A DNA stretch of 64,000 bases, taken from positions 4,440,897-4,504,896 of the forward strand of contig JANVCC010000130.1 of assembly GCA_025345505.1 (NCBI GenBank). Direction: 5' to 3'. The position numbers were made by a program, and so were the translations under genes. The notes below the pieces were generated by a model that was not told the origin of the DNA, made no database searches, and saw only the letters and a list, made by a program, of their open reading frames with translations. Shown here one piece after another: positions 46,586 through 58,777 of the stretch; within the stretch, counting starts at the first letter, position 1; each line of letters starts with the position of its first letter. Source of the stretch: Todiramphus chloris collaris. Taxonomy: Eukaryota; Chordata; Aves; Coraciiformes; Alcedinidae.

Positions 46586-49500
46586 CAGAGCCCAGCAGCT
46601 GCTCATTCATCCTGTTGGGACTGTCGCTGTCTTGTGACCGGGCACCTCAATACCCATCCCAAAGAGACAAATTCTGAACCATGTCTTGTTCTGCAGCCTA
46701 CAGTCTAGATGCAGCCAAACAGCCTGCATTTGCAGGAGCAAGACACATTTACTTGTTTAAAGAAAAATAAAGAACAAACATTATATTGGCCCCTTCAAAG
46801 GCATATCTCAAATTCCAATTTAGGAAGCAGGTTTGTGCCATTTTTAAATAGAAAATACTTCAGTTGCTTGTGAGATGCCGAGAGTTGTAGAACGTGTGCA
46901 GAAAATCTATCAAGTCCCCATAGAAAAGATGGCTAAGTGTGGCTCACATTATTTTTTTTAATGCACTTGAGAACAAGACTTCATAATAATCATTGCTGAG
47001 AATCGCAAAAGATAGTGGAAATGTAAGTACTATCTTAGAAGAGCCTCTCTGACACACTTAAGAAATAAACTCACAACAGCCCCTTCAGAGTAAACCCTCT
47101 GAAAAATATATCTGGAGAGATGTATTTCATATACCAGCAGAACATTCAGGTTCTCTCCCTTCCTGGGCTCTGGAAATGCTTTCTTTGGACCTGCCCTTCT
47201 ACTTCTTCAGCTTTTACCTGAGGAGCTCCTGCTCCCATACAGTCCGAGTCACATGGTTGGCCACCCTGAGCTTTATCTGGGCCCCTCTAATTATTTTTTA
47301 ACAATCTAGCAAAAGGTCTGATAGTATAAAAAAAAAAAAAAAAAAAGACTTCTGAATAAGAACACCCAGAGACCTAGCACACTTAGGCGTATTAATTTCA
47401 TAGCACTGCCTGGGCCCACCTCCTTGACTTAATGAGCCTCTTCATAAATCTGCTGAGAATACATAATGAACCTCAAGATTCACGAGTTTCTCTCAAACTC
47501 TGCTTGATTTGGCCAGTGGGATCAAAACTTAAGGGTGGCGACAAGCAGCCAAGTCCCACTGCCCTGACACAGGCCTGGAAAAGGCGTCCACTCCACAGGC
47601 AGGGGCAAACCTCTCCACTCTTCTGTGGTACCCACCACCTTCTGTCTCCTTCCACTACCTCTCCCCATGCAGTGGGTCGAACTGCCACCACAACAGCATG
47701 TTTCTGTGAGGTGAGGAAGACGCCAGGCAAGGTTGAGAGCTTGTCCCTTCAAGGGGACAGTTGCCCACAAGCAGGGTAGCAGTGGGGATCTTTTTTGGCA
47801 TGCTATTCCCAGACAGCGTGCCCTTCCCTGTCATGCTCTCTGCAAGCCTCCCAGCCTATTTTTCAGTCTCCTGACTTCATTGGGTGTGCTCCAGATAGCA
47901 GACACCTGCACACATCCACACCAATTATGATGCACAAATAAATGCTTCATCCAGAGAAAATAAAGGAGGAAGAAGTTAACTCATCACCCTCCCCTAATGT
48001 ATTACTAGAGTGTTTTACAAACACAGTATCCCTGGCAATGCTCCCAATCTTTGGGAAAGTTGCCTAATAAAGTCACCCGTGTATGACCTGAAGGCTACAC
48101 AGCCAATGGCAGGAGAAACCAAGTAGCAACCTGGGATGCACCAAGCTTTCTAAGTGGACAACTGTCCCCCTCAGCTTCAGCTAGAGGGGCTTCCTCCATG
48201 GGAAGAAAATCTCCCTGTTATTCAGAGTGAGGAAGGGCTGTGAACAACTGGCATCAGAGTCGGCCCTCCAGGATGACCTCCACGCTCCCTAGGTTGTCTG
48301 ATTAATACCCCTGCACCTCAGTATTTAAGAGACATCTCCCAGGGTTGCTAGTAGCTTGCTTTACTCTTGAAAAAGTGAACCCAGCCACTCATACCAGAGC
48401 TACCACACAAACCTGCCAGCATTTGAAAAGCATTGCAAGGAGAGAGTCAACCCCATAAGGCTGGGTGACCCCAGCACCAGGCTGCTTTGTGTCCATCCTC
48501 GGGGAATGCGGCTTCTTTCCCTGCCTTCTCTAGCCACTGAGCTTCTAAATCCAGCACAGCCAGCATTATTCATATAATGAGTCCCCTGAAGAGCTACAGA
48601 GAAAGGCTTTGGGAGGAGGAAGTACATGGGACACATGATACAATGAATCAAGTTTTGCAATACAAAAATTCTCACTTTGGTTCTCCAACTTACTGTATTT
48701 CCTTGAAAAATAAAGAAATAGGTCTTTGCTTTCTGAAGGGGGGAAAAGAAATGTTTAGTTTCAGACATTGCCCATCCCCACTCGGGATGAGGTCAGGCCC
48801 ATCCAAAGTTCTTGAAACATATGGGAGAGAGAGCAGAAGCCTTACCTGGCCACGGGGTTTGGAGGTCTGCACAGTACAGGTCAGGGCTGAGCACTCTCAC
48901 CACTGGTCACTGAAGCAAATGCTTACTGAAACAGGCAAGTAGCTGCAAAGAGTCTCAGTGAATCAGCATTTTATAGCAATATAGGGCCAGAGAGATGAAC
49001 TCCAGGCTGTCAGAGCTCACTAATGGTTATGGCCCCCCTATGGCAGTCCTCACCTCACAGTCCTCAAAGGGGTCCCAGGAGCCCAGCCTTAATCTCAGCT
49101 CTCAAAGTAGAGCCCAAGAACTGCTGCATAAGGTAGCAGGTTGCCTCTGCCAGCTGCACTCGGTAAGTGGGTCCAGGGACCTTGGGCTCCTCAGACCTGC
49201 AAAGGGGTGGGCTGAGACCAGGACTGCAGCCCCATTAACAAGAGCTTTAGTTGCCCAGGGGTGCTTGGATATCTGAGAAACACTACTTGTTTCTTCATAG
49301 ATCTCCTTGAAAGCACAAACCTGGTTGTTTTTTTCCCAACAACAAGCAAAGAGAATTTGAAGCAGCCACATCAGCTACAGCGAAGGATGGAAACAAAACC
49401 CTGGAGAGCAACACCCACCCTTGCTGGATGAAAGCCCTGAGATAGTCACCTGCCTGGGCACGGCATGTGCTGCACATGTTGGAAACCTGGTTTTGCCGAA

Positions 49501-50807
49501 GAACCGGGACAGTGATTCTGGCATAAGCTCAGACATTTCTCCTTTCCAAGGGCACCTGCTTGGGAAGCAGTATTCAACTGGTAACCTAAGGGAGTTAAAT
49601 AAGAGCAAAAGTGAGAAAAACCCCACACAATACTTGCAGGTGTAGAGACAAAGCATAATTATGCATACACTCTTTAATTATTTCACACTCTGAAAGTGGA
49701 AAAAGGCTTCACTCACAATGAAAAGTTCCTTTAAAAAATTGAAGCATTATTTATTGTGGGGTTTTTTTTTTCCTATATTTAAAGGATGCTCTTTAAAGGT
49801 TCCAGTACTGCAAAGGAGTCTTTCACTTTTCTATTTCTCTCTGTCTTTGCCTTCCACAGCTGGGAGAATAATCTAAGGGCCTTAAATAAGTTTAAATATG
49901 AAAGTCAAAAAAAGGCTTTGAAAATAAGCTGTGAAGGAACACTGTATTTGAACTCCAAAGAGAAAATTAAAATCAAGGGAAAGCATAGAGCTGAAACTGT
50001 AATACATCGATTTTTTACATGTATTTATATATATATTTCAATCTAAGGACTCAATGTCTTACTGCTTTCAATGGGACTTTTGTTTGTGTAAAGACGGAAG
50101 AACAGAGCTCTGTTTCACCATAGCTCTGTGCTTTGTCTTCTATTTCCAGGCCCCAAATTTTAACTTCAGACCAGGGTAGGACACCCATCTCCAAGAGCAA
50201 CTGAGCTCATGAAGGACAAGAACATGCTCCTTTGTGTGGTACTGCCAGCGCTGAAATCCCAGCTCTGCTGAAATTGGTAGCGAAACTGCCCAGCTCCAAC
50301 AGAGCTGCCTTTCCACTGCCAGGCACAGGCAGTGGCCTTGTTGCCTTCCCCAGCACCCTGCCACCCCACGGGGACCCTGTCATGTAAAACATGTTATGCT
50401 TGTGCCCACGGGGCACTTGGTGGGTTTCTTACCTAGGGATGAGACTGATCTTGCCACAGACTGAGCTGCTGTTGGGCTGATCCCCATCACCTGTAGCATC
50501 CAGACCAGAGGGAGACAGTGCCAAAGGCTGTGTGAACAATGACCTGTGTTGGGCATCATCCTCAAATGACTGCTTTTTCCTCTTCACAGCTTGCCTGTTG
50601 CTGGTTGCATGAAGGTCTCTGTAATAGGTTCACCTTCCTTTCATGGCCAGCCACACAAAGGTGAGTGTTTCCTAGCAAAAATCTCATGAATGACCCCCCA
50701 CCCATGCCCTGTGTCCTTCAGCACAAAGTGCATCCTCCCACAGCAGGGAAGCACAAACAGCCCTAACTCACCTAGAAACAGCAAATGTATTCTGCAGGTT
50801 TCCTTAC

Positions 50808-50833
50808 ATATATATATATATATATATATATAT
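50808..50833. repeat. (AT)n microsatellite
   Basis: Thirteen AT units without interruption. Likely polymorphic. Confidence 0.9.
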
Positions 50834-53800
50834 CCCACTCCTATCTACCAAGTCTTAAAATATGTCCCATCACTCTAACATCTGAGCACAAGACCATATG
50901 TAGTGCATGCTGCAGCCCCAGTGAATTGTCTCCCTTTAGTGTCAAGGGACATGATTTACAGGCAACAAAGGACTAGACAGCAATTCAAGGGAACAGATCA
51001 AGTTTCCTAGTAACTCAGAGGCGGAGGAAGGCAATTCCTGTCACTCTGTGGTTTGTAGAAGCAATAAGGATGGCTGAAAAGAGTTTATTTCAAAACCAGT
51101 ACTCACCAGCCAGAGAAGGGGGAAAATTGTTGGAGCTTTAATCAGTGACTCACAGCTTCCTCAGTACCATACGCAGGGCTCGAGGGGATGGAGCTGCGAG
51201 TGTAGCATCGCAAAATGTCCTTTCTCCCCATGTTCTACTCCAGAATCTCTCCAGCCTTGAAGAAACCTCTTGCCTCCATGAGACAGCTTTGTGCCCAGGA
51301 ACAAACACAGTACCCACTTGCATGAGCCACTGTGAACTTCTCAGTTCACCAGCACTGTGTGGATGCTAAGTGCTTAATTGCAGGGTTTTTTTCCTCTCCT
51401 GTAAAGGCAATTCTCATTCTACCTGGGTTAAATTTCAGAGGAAGTGAGAGACTTCCTTTCCATCATCATCCATGTCTCTTCCAGTCACAGCAAGACTGTG
51501 ACAGTGCCCTTTTCTTTTGATTAAAAGAACTTTCGGTATCAATTAAAGTTCACTGACCCAGCTTTTATCTCTGACCCCACGGGTACAGCTCTTTTTGGAA
51601 AGGCAGGATCCCTTGGTGGAGCTATTACAGCAGCTGAGCAGCCTCAGATCACCAGAAAGAATAATTCTCTGCAATAAAAGTTAAATGATGGAGGGAGACA
51701 GAGTGGGTGACTGTGTACATAAACATTAGACTTTGGCAATGCAAACAGCTCTCAGGATGAGAGGAGAATAGCAGAAATACTCAGTTAAACAGATCACCAG
51801 GTTTACATATGGTGACACACACAGAGGTGGTGTTCGCATGGCTGACACTATTGGCAGTGTTGGATTTTTTAGGGATGCTTTCCCAGAGAATTTTTCTTGC
51901 CAGGAGAATCTTTAGTGAAACTGTGCAAGCATAACAGATCCATAACTCATACAGTGCTGTACAATTTTTCTTCCTTCTAAAGAACAGCTTGTCCCCCTTT
52001 TTACAAGATATTAATACAGGAGGACCTACTCCTGACACATAGATACAGCTTCTCACGTTTCCCACATGGGTTCAGATCTCAGCTGTTCTAAGTCAGCATA
52101 TTTATACAAAAGGAAAAGCAAGCCTGGGGTGGTTTTTCAATATTGAGTTTTCTGCGCCTTCATGTCTGAGCTGCTTTGTGATAGTGAAATGTAAATGCAG
52201 GAAACTTCTTCTGTTCTTGAGTTAAAATGCACAGTCATAGAAAGATAGGATCTCCAACTATTCTCATTTTATAGAGTATCCATGGTTATTAAGGGGTTTA
52301 CCAGGAATGCCAAAAAAAAACCTGCTCAGTTTCTAAAGGCTGGGAGGTTCATTGCTTGAGATTAGGCACTAGCATAAATCAAACTCAGTAACGTCAGCCT
52401 GTAAAAATGGAGGGAAACAAGCAGATTAAGATCCTTTAAGCAATAAAAATGTTTCTTCTATGTATGTAGTCCCCTAGAAAAGTAAACCCCAAAGCCAAGG
52501 ACTCCCTCAGATCACTTGCTGCCACAGTGCTGTGCTAAAGGATGCAGACGGGAACCTTAAATTAAACAGAAGCTCTGCAGAAGAAAGTAAAACTTGAGGT
52601 TTGCTTTTCTCAACTCAGCGGAGTTGAGATAATTAGATAAATAATGCACTTACTGAAAAGCAGAGCAGGATCCCCAAAATTGCCTCAGCATTGCTTACTG
52701 AGGTCTCTTTACATTAAGATTTCCCAGTAGATGTGATGTTTTGCCCAAACAGACCCTGGGGTAGAATACTCCAAGGAAGTTAGGTCCCACAACAGCCATG
52801 TGCTGGAGGATGACACATTTCAGATGTGCATTTAACTCCTGATCAGCTGTGTAAGTCACCTGCATAACAGACCTGACAGCTCTGATCAGCCAGGCCTGAT
52901 CCTGCTGCAGCATAACCAACTTCTGATCTCTCAAAAGTCATGAGGCTCACAACAGCAGTCATGAGAGGGTTTTACTATGCCAAGCTGAGATACCTTTACT
53001 TACCTTCTCATGCCTGAGTCTTGAGGATCCTGCCTTTTAATCTCATTCTCAATTAGCGGTAGAAACTCCCCCCCCCCCTTTTTTTTTTCCTGTTAAAAAA
53101 AGACAACTGTAATGTGAAAGGAATCTCACAACTCCAGGAGCTGCGTCTGTAAAAAGGAAAGAAAAATTGAATGCACACGTTGAATCTGCAAGGTTGTCAT
53201 GAGAAGTGCCATTTCCCCTGGTCCAAGTGCAATTAACTGGAGCATTGCTATTGTTTCCAGGGCCAGCAGGGCAGCCTTTTCCCACCTGCTGATCTCTGCA
53301 GCAGGTGAGTTTCCAAGGGATGACTTCCAATTTAATTAATGGAGAACAATGGTTTTTAAAAAACCAAAATGCCCAGCCAACAAACTGCTCTTACATTTGT
53401 TTCAAAATGTAACACATACATCACATAAACCCCAAAAGATAATACAAAGAAACTTGACTGCCTTTCCATCCTGGAGAAGCTGGAAACCCATTTGATACTG
53501 TGTTTTTAAATACCATTTTTACTACCACTGGATACCTTAGTTGGAGGACCCCGCAATGGATTGATTGTTTTACTTAGTGAAAAAGCTTTCATTTCCTCTT
53601 TTAGGCCACAAATGTAAATATAGAAATAGATTGCTCTGAATTGGTCTGTTTATGATGATTTATTTAATGGCTAACCACAGTGTCTTAGGCTACTGATACA
53701 TAATTTAAATATGTCACCCAAATACTGCGCTTTGTTTTCAATTCATCCTCTCTACATAGCCAATAAATCGAGCATGTTAAAAAAATAAAGCGAGGCCTTG

Positions 53801-54544
53801 GTTATTGATCTTGACAGGGTTCATGGTCCTTCTAAATGTGTCTTTCAGTCATTTTAGCTTGCATTTGAACATAATGCTCATGATGGGCGTGGCTTAAACT
53901 GATCTTACAGAGATTTAAAATAAATACTGGAGGCTGCTTCCTGAAAGTTGATGCAAGGTCTAAGTCCCAATCCAGCAAACATGCCTGTTTCCCTCAGCAG
54001 CCCTGGTCCCTGGCAGGCTGAGGATTCCCAGGACCTCTTTGCTAGCCAGGTTGAGGATCACTAGACACCAGTGCAGGAAAGCAAGTCCCAGTCTTGAAAT
54101 GCAGCTTCTGGCACCCCCCATTTCTTACAAAGGTGATCCAGATGTGGGGCCTACTTGCCCTTTGCACAGTGGCAAACATCCCCACTGTGGGCCCCCCTCT
54201 CCCCCAGAGGTGCAGAGCAATCCTGAGGGATGGGGAAATGGATGGATTTCTATTGAAGTCTTGCAGAAACATTTATGTAGCTCTCCATGCACTTTTGGTA
54301 CTCACATTAAAGCTCTTTGCAGGTGAAGGCATGGCAGCCCACATTTCACACTTACATTCATTTAGGCTTTACCATTGGACCCATTTCATATTGCAATTAA
54401 AAGCTACTCTAGCATGCAGCATTTTAAGAAAGAATGCACCTTTACTATTTAAGGATACCATATCTTGCTGCAGGAATTTAGATCCTCAATTAAATCTAGT
54501 CTGCTTTGATTAATAATTGATGACATTTTTTGCATAGAAAAGTG

Positions 54545-54595
54545 AAAAAAAAACCCAACAAAAACAAAACCAGACAAAACAAACAAAAAACCCCA
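54545..54595. repeat. A/C-rich low-complexity tract
   Basis: AAAAC/AACCC-type units with only one G in about 50 bases. Confidence 0.8.
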
Positions 54596-55209
54596 AGACA
54601 CTCATTCTATTGATTCGAGAGACTCAATTAAATTACACCAATTAACGTTTTTGCTACATTTGTTAGCTATTGATAGAGTGGCAATACTGGGCAGAGGCTA
54701 TTTTGCAATAGGTACAAATCTGGCTGGAAATGAAGTCTTAAGCTGTCTCATGTTTAGCTGCTTTGAAAAATAATTTGATGTTGAAGAGCCAGAGAACCTG
54801 TGCATACTGACAGTATACCGCATACCTTCCCTGGGTACTGCAATGTTGTGAACATACAAGAAGTAGTGGAGATTGTGCAGGCACCTAAACATCTGAAAGA
54901 GTTTTAAAGACTCGGGGTTAGATCTTGAACTGGGGGAAAAAAAATAATTTAGAAAGTACAGTTCATTAGTCTGAGCTCTCACGTACAATTTTTTAAAACA
55001 GCTATGGGAGGAAATAATAATAAAGATGCAAAAATGAAAGGAGGCAAAAATGCAATGTGATTTTAGGACAGACGTCACATCAGACTAAACTTGTTTGGTT
55101 ATCTGCTTTTCTTGATCGGGGAGAAGTGGTAGATCTAATCTACATGGACTTTGGTTACATCTGACCTAGGCACACATGGCAAGTTATCAATGGAGCTGGA
55201 GAAGCCATG

Positions 55210-55290
55210 TGGTTGGTTTTTGTTTGTGTTCTTTTGTTTTGTTTGGGGTTTTGGGGTTTTTTTTCTGTTTGTTTGGTTGGTTTTGTTTTA
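55210..55290. repeat. T/G-rich low-complexity tract
   Basis: TTTTG/TTTGG-type units with GGGG-TTTT-GGGG-TTTT at about 55245-55264, and only two C residues in about 80 bases. It is the strand-reversed counterpart of the A/C-rich tracts in this window. Confidence 0.8.
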
Positions 55291-56285
55291 ATTAAATGCC
55301 ATCCCCTTGGTTCACATCAACAGATTAGACCTCTTCTAATTTCAACAGCTTTCACTGAATGTGCAAGTTGAGAGTCTGAGCACTGATGAAGACAGAGGGC
55401 CTTCTCCAAGCAGAGGCTGCCGTGGCTTCCCTGCAGCTGACAGCAGACATGGTGGACCCAAGCAGGACCTGGTGGCTGGCACCTCAGGGGCACAATGTCA
55501 CCCTCCACAAACCCAGATTGCTGGTGGAAGATTTGCCAAGGAAGGAGCAGCAGTTTGCTGCGTTCAATCTGCAGAAGTTTCAGAGACAAGGTGAGGGGAT
55601 TAAAATTAACCAGCAAGGATGCACTAAGAGGGCATTTCCAAGCAATAAATATATAACTAGAAGAGCTGAGAGGCAGTCCATAAAATAAGACTGATGAGTC
55701 ATTGCTTGTCAGTCTGTGCCTTCCTGATGCATCAATATTTCTTTTGGAAGTTCACAAAATTAAAAATATTAGAGGGTCAGATTTGGCCCCAGAAGTTTTG
55801 GAAAAAGGTAAGAACAGTGGAATTATTTCCATTACATCAATTTTTTCATCCCAGCTACATTTAGCTAGTGGCAAGTACTGCTGTTCTCCATGTTTATGGT
55901 CCTGTTGCTTCTTCCCAAATTCCCATTTCAGATCAAACATCTTGTGTCTGAGAATGGCTGATATAGTGTATGTGAGCATTTATAAATATGTCCTCCCGAA
56001 AAAATGCCATTGCACACAATTGTCTCTAACAGGAATACAAAAAGGAACAAGTCTCATGTGAGAGTCATTGGGTATTGCCAGGGGGAGGGCAAGTCAATAC
56101 CATTCAGATGAACAATGACAAGAAAACAAACTAGCCAAAAGCACCAGCCCCTTTGAGGTATTTGTTTCTAGCATTTCTATGTCATGCTCATACATACTCC
56201 AACACATCAGTAGTAGAAAGCAAAGGCAAAAGAGAAAGCAGGCTAAATATATAAAAAGAGTTTGGTATGTGAAAAGCAGTTAAAG

Positions 56286-56609
56286 TCAACATTGCTCAAA
56301 TGAGAAGTGAATGCATTCAGATAACTTACATTTACCTTTGATTACAGCACTGCATGGGCCAGAGCTGGAAAAAAAAGGAATAGTTTCCTTTCCCTTGAGA
56401 GACCAGCAGTTACCCACTCCAGTAACTGATAAATTAGATGTCCAAAGGTAGTCATGTTTTGACACACAGTGTTTTCTTTTACATTGGATGGTTTTAGTCT
56501 GCAGTTTTACACCTAAGAAATTATTCTGGGCAGAGATGCCTGGGCGTGCATGGGTCACTCCTAGAAAGACCAATATCATGAGAGCTGCCACACTGTGCTT
56601 TGGTTTCAT
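56286..56609 (-). other. Signal-peptide-like open frame, unidentified (candidate exon only)
   Basis: An internal ATG at 56609-56607 opens a 107-residue frame (within a longer 151-codon frame starting at 56741). It begins MKPKHS, followed by the hydrophobic run VAALMILVFLGVTHA and then RPG, the n-, h- and c-region pattern of a secretory signal with an Ala at the predicted cleavage site. The rest has seven cysteines, including a CKRKHC block and a C-terminal CKLSECIHFSFEQC. A pyrimidine-rich acceptor (CAG at 56367-56365) and a donor-like AAG|GTAAAT (GT at 56335-56334) lie inside the frame, so a spliced reading is also possible. I recognise no family, and a random frame of this kind is quite possible in 64 kb. 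Confidence 0.15.
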
Positions 56610-57375
56610 GGAGCTGGTAAATTGGTATCTAGTGATTTCCCACGTGATTATGGCTGAGGATGTCAGACTTGATTCTGTGTCTATGCCTATCTCAGAGCAG
56701 GTATAGTCTGGGTGTGTTTCATGGTTCTCACCTCCCTGCAAATGTAGCTGTGACTAATGAGTTAATCCAGTGCCATCAAAATCCACGAGCACTGAATATT
56801 GACTTTCGTACAGACAGAATCAGACTCTACATCATCTTACTGCCTATAATCCACCTTACAATATAGAGAGTTTAAAAAATCCCCCAAAATCAATGGCGAA
56901 GCCTCATTGTCTCTGGAGGCATGGGAACAAGCCTGCAATGTGAAAAGCCAGCAGGATGCTTTCTGGCTAGGAAAAGCTAAGCAGAATTGCTTTTCACTCA
57001 GTAAGCAGGACTTCACTGTGGCTACTGGATGGCCTCTTACAAGCTGAATGTACAATTGAATCAATATTACAGTTTTATACTCGTATACATGCAGTGGGGG
57101 AAAAAAAGTCTGCAGTCTGATCCTAATATCTGATGGCAGAACAACAAAGACCATTGAAACAAAAGGAAAAAGAAAGAGACATTTAAGCATTCATTGGGTG
57201 GCAGTGGGTACCTTGTCTTTAGGTAGAAAATGCTTCTACTAAAGTGACTTTAACAAAATTAATTGGGTCATCACAAAGGTTTGCAAGGTACATTCACTGA
57301 GGTACCAATTTGCATGAAGCAGGCTCTTGAAATACCAAGCAAAACTTTATAAAGAAAAATAATTTGATGTGTGTG

Positions 57376-57456
57376 TCCCTGCAGACAGGCTGGAGAGGTG
57401 GGCCCATGCCAACCTCATGAAGCTCAACATGGCCAAATGCAAGGTCCTCCATCTGA
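57376..57456 (+). mobile_element. Short CR1 LINE fragment (reverse transcriptase region)
   Basis: GGCTGGAGAGGTGGGCCCAT, CCAACCTCATGAAGCTCAAC and GGCCAAATGCAAGGTCCTCC match, with few changes, the reverse complement of 58500-58580 inside the larger CR1. The frame reads RLERWAHANLMKL-like sequence, from the region after the catalytic FADD box. It is in the opposite orientation to its neighbour and ends abruptly on both sides. Confidence 0.8.
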
Positions 57457-57763
57457 GGAGGTTCACTGTTAAATCTGAGGTTTCCAGGCAGGTAACCTGG
57501 ATCTCCACACCACTTCTGTCTCAATGCAGAGGATAGGAGGCCATGGCACACTTGGACTGCTGCAGACTGCAATGTGACTCAGCTTACAGCCAGTCCAGTG
57601 CTAGGGAGCCAAAAATGGCCTGCACCCTGGTTTGCTTTTCTCTACAAATCTGTCTGCCAGGTGAATGAATCCCTTTTTGTCAGGAGCACTGGATTCAGAA
57701 GCAGTGGTTTGGATGTGGCTGCTACTCCTGTGGGCTCTCAGAGAGAAGGACCAGATAGGAGTT
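57457..57763. other. Sequence between two CR1 fragments; nothing else seen
   Basis: About 300 bases with no recognisable element or gene between the plus-strand CR1 scrap and the 3' end of the minus-strand CR1. Confidence 0.5.
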
Positions 57764-58777
57764 ATAGAATCAGGGTTGGAAGGGAGCTTAAAGATCATGT
57801 AGTTCCAACCCCCCTGCCATGGGCAGGGACACCTCCCCCTAGAGCAGGTTGCTCAGAGCCCTATCCAGCCTGGTCTTAAAAAATTGCAAGGATGGGGCTT
57901 CCACCGCCTCTCTGGGCAACCTGTTCCAGTGTCTCACCACCCTCACAGTGAAAAAATTCTTCCTAATGTCTAATCTGAATCGACCTATCTCTAGTTTTAA
58001 TCCATTCCCTCCAGTCCTATCACTGCCTGACAGCCTAAAAAGTCCCTCCCCAGCTTTCTCGTAGCCCCCTTCAGATACTGGAAGGACACAATAAGGTCTC
58101 CCCAGAGCCTTCTATTTTCCGGGCTGACCAACCCCAACTCTCTCAGTCTGTCCCCATAGGAGAGGTGCTCCAGCCCTCTGATCATCCTCGTGGCCCTTCT
58201 CTGGACACGTTCCAGCACATGCATATCCTTCCTGTAATAGGGGCTCCAGAACTGGACGCAGCACTCCAGGTGGGGTCTCACGAGAGCAGAGCAGAGGGGA
58301 AGAATCACCTCCCTGGACCTGCTGGTCACGCTTCTCTTGATGCAGCCCAGGATACAAATGACTTTCTTGGCTGCAAGAGCACACTGATGGCTCATGTTGA
58401 GTTTCTCATGCACCAGCACTTCCAAGCCCTTTTCTTCAGGGCTGCTCTCAAGCCAGTCACTGCCCAGCCTGTATTGGTGCTTGGGATTGCCCCGACCCAG
58501 ATGGGGGACCTTGCATTTGGCCTTGTTGAACTTCATGAGGTTGGCATGGGCCCACCTCTCCAGCCTGCCAAGGTCCCTCTGGATGGCCTCCCTTCCCTCC
58601 AGTGTGTCAGCCGCCCCACACAGCTTGGTGTTGTCAGCAAACTTGCTGAGAGTGCACTCAGTGCCACTGTCCATGTCGCTGATGAAGATGTTAAACAAGA
58701 CTGGTCCCAGTACTGATCCTTGAGGGACTCCACTTGTCACTGGTTTCCATTTGGATATGGACCCATTGACAACCACA
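57764..58777 (-). mobile_element. CR1 LINE, 5'-truncated, about 1.0 kb
   Basis: On the minus strand this ends with CCCTTCCAACCCTGATTCTATA, the typical CR1 3' end, at about 57764. Before it lie the C-terminal part of ORF2 and a short 3' UTR. The 5' break is near 58777, within the reverse transcriptase, just before the VVVNGS block. CR1 elements are the dominant avian LINE and are usually 5'-truncated like this one. Bases are well conserved, so it is much younger than the other CR1 fragments here. Confidence 0.95.
57839..58777 (-). pseudogene. Broken CR1 ORF2 (reverse transcriptase, C-terminal part)
   Basis: This is the C-terminal third or so of the CR1 reverse transcriptase, which copies CR1 RNA at the target site. 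Visible blocks are VTSGVPQGSVLGPVLFNIFI, then SKFADNTKLCG, RLERWAHANLMKFNKAKCK, then LPLCSALVRPHLECCVQFWS and LERVQRRATRMIRGL. The catalytic pair expected as FADD is FADN here (Asp codon 58633-58635, Asn codon 58630-58632), which should abolish activity. The open frame then leaves phase at a C5/G5 run (58065-58069), where one base appears to be missing; in the next frame family-like sequence (IRKNFFTVRVVRHWNRLP) continues to a TAG at 57841-57839. With the N-terminal part absent it is a dead copy. Confidence 0.9.

Larger units (their letters stand above)
38676..57375. other. Intergenic sequence; no gene supported
   Basis: No supported gene. Low-complexity tracts at 39531-39563 (AAAAC/AAAAT), 42405-42434 (ATT/AAT-rich), 43573-43592 (TTTTG), 47328-47346 (A19), 50808-50833 (AT), 53068-53090 (C11 then T10), 54545-54595 (A/C-rich) and 55210-55290 (T/G-rich). 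Motif-dense AT-rich stretches at about 42165-42430 and 53560-53960 look like candidate conserved noncoding elements. The signal-peptide-like open frame at 56286-56609 is listed separately. Confidence 0.5.

Noticed and set aside
55245..55264. Telomere-like GGGGTTTT repeats
   Set aside because: Only two units, not the vertebrate TTAGGG repeat, and embedded in a T/G-rich simple tract.
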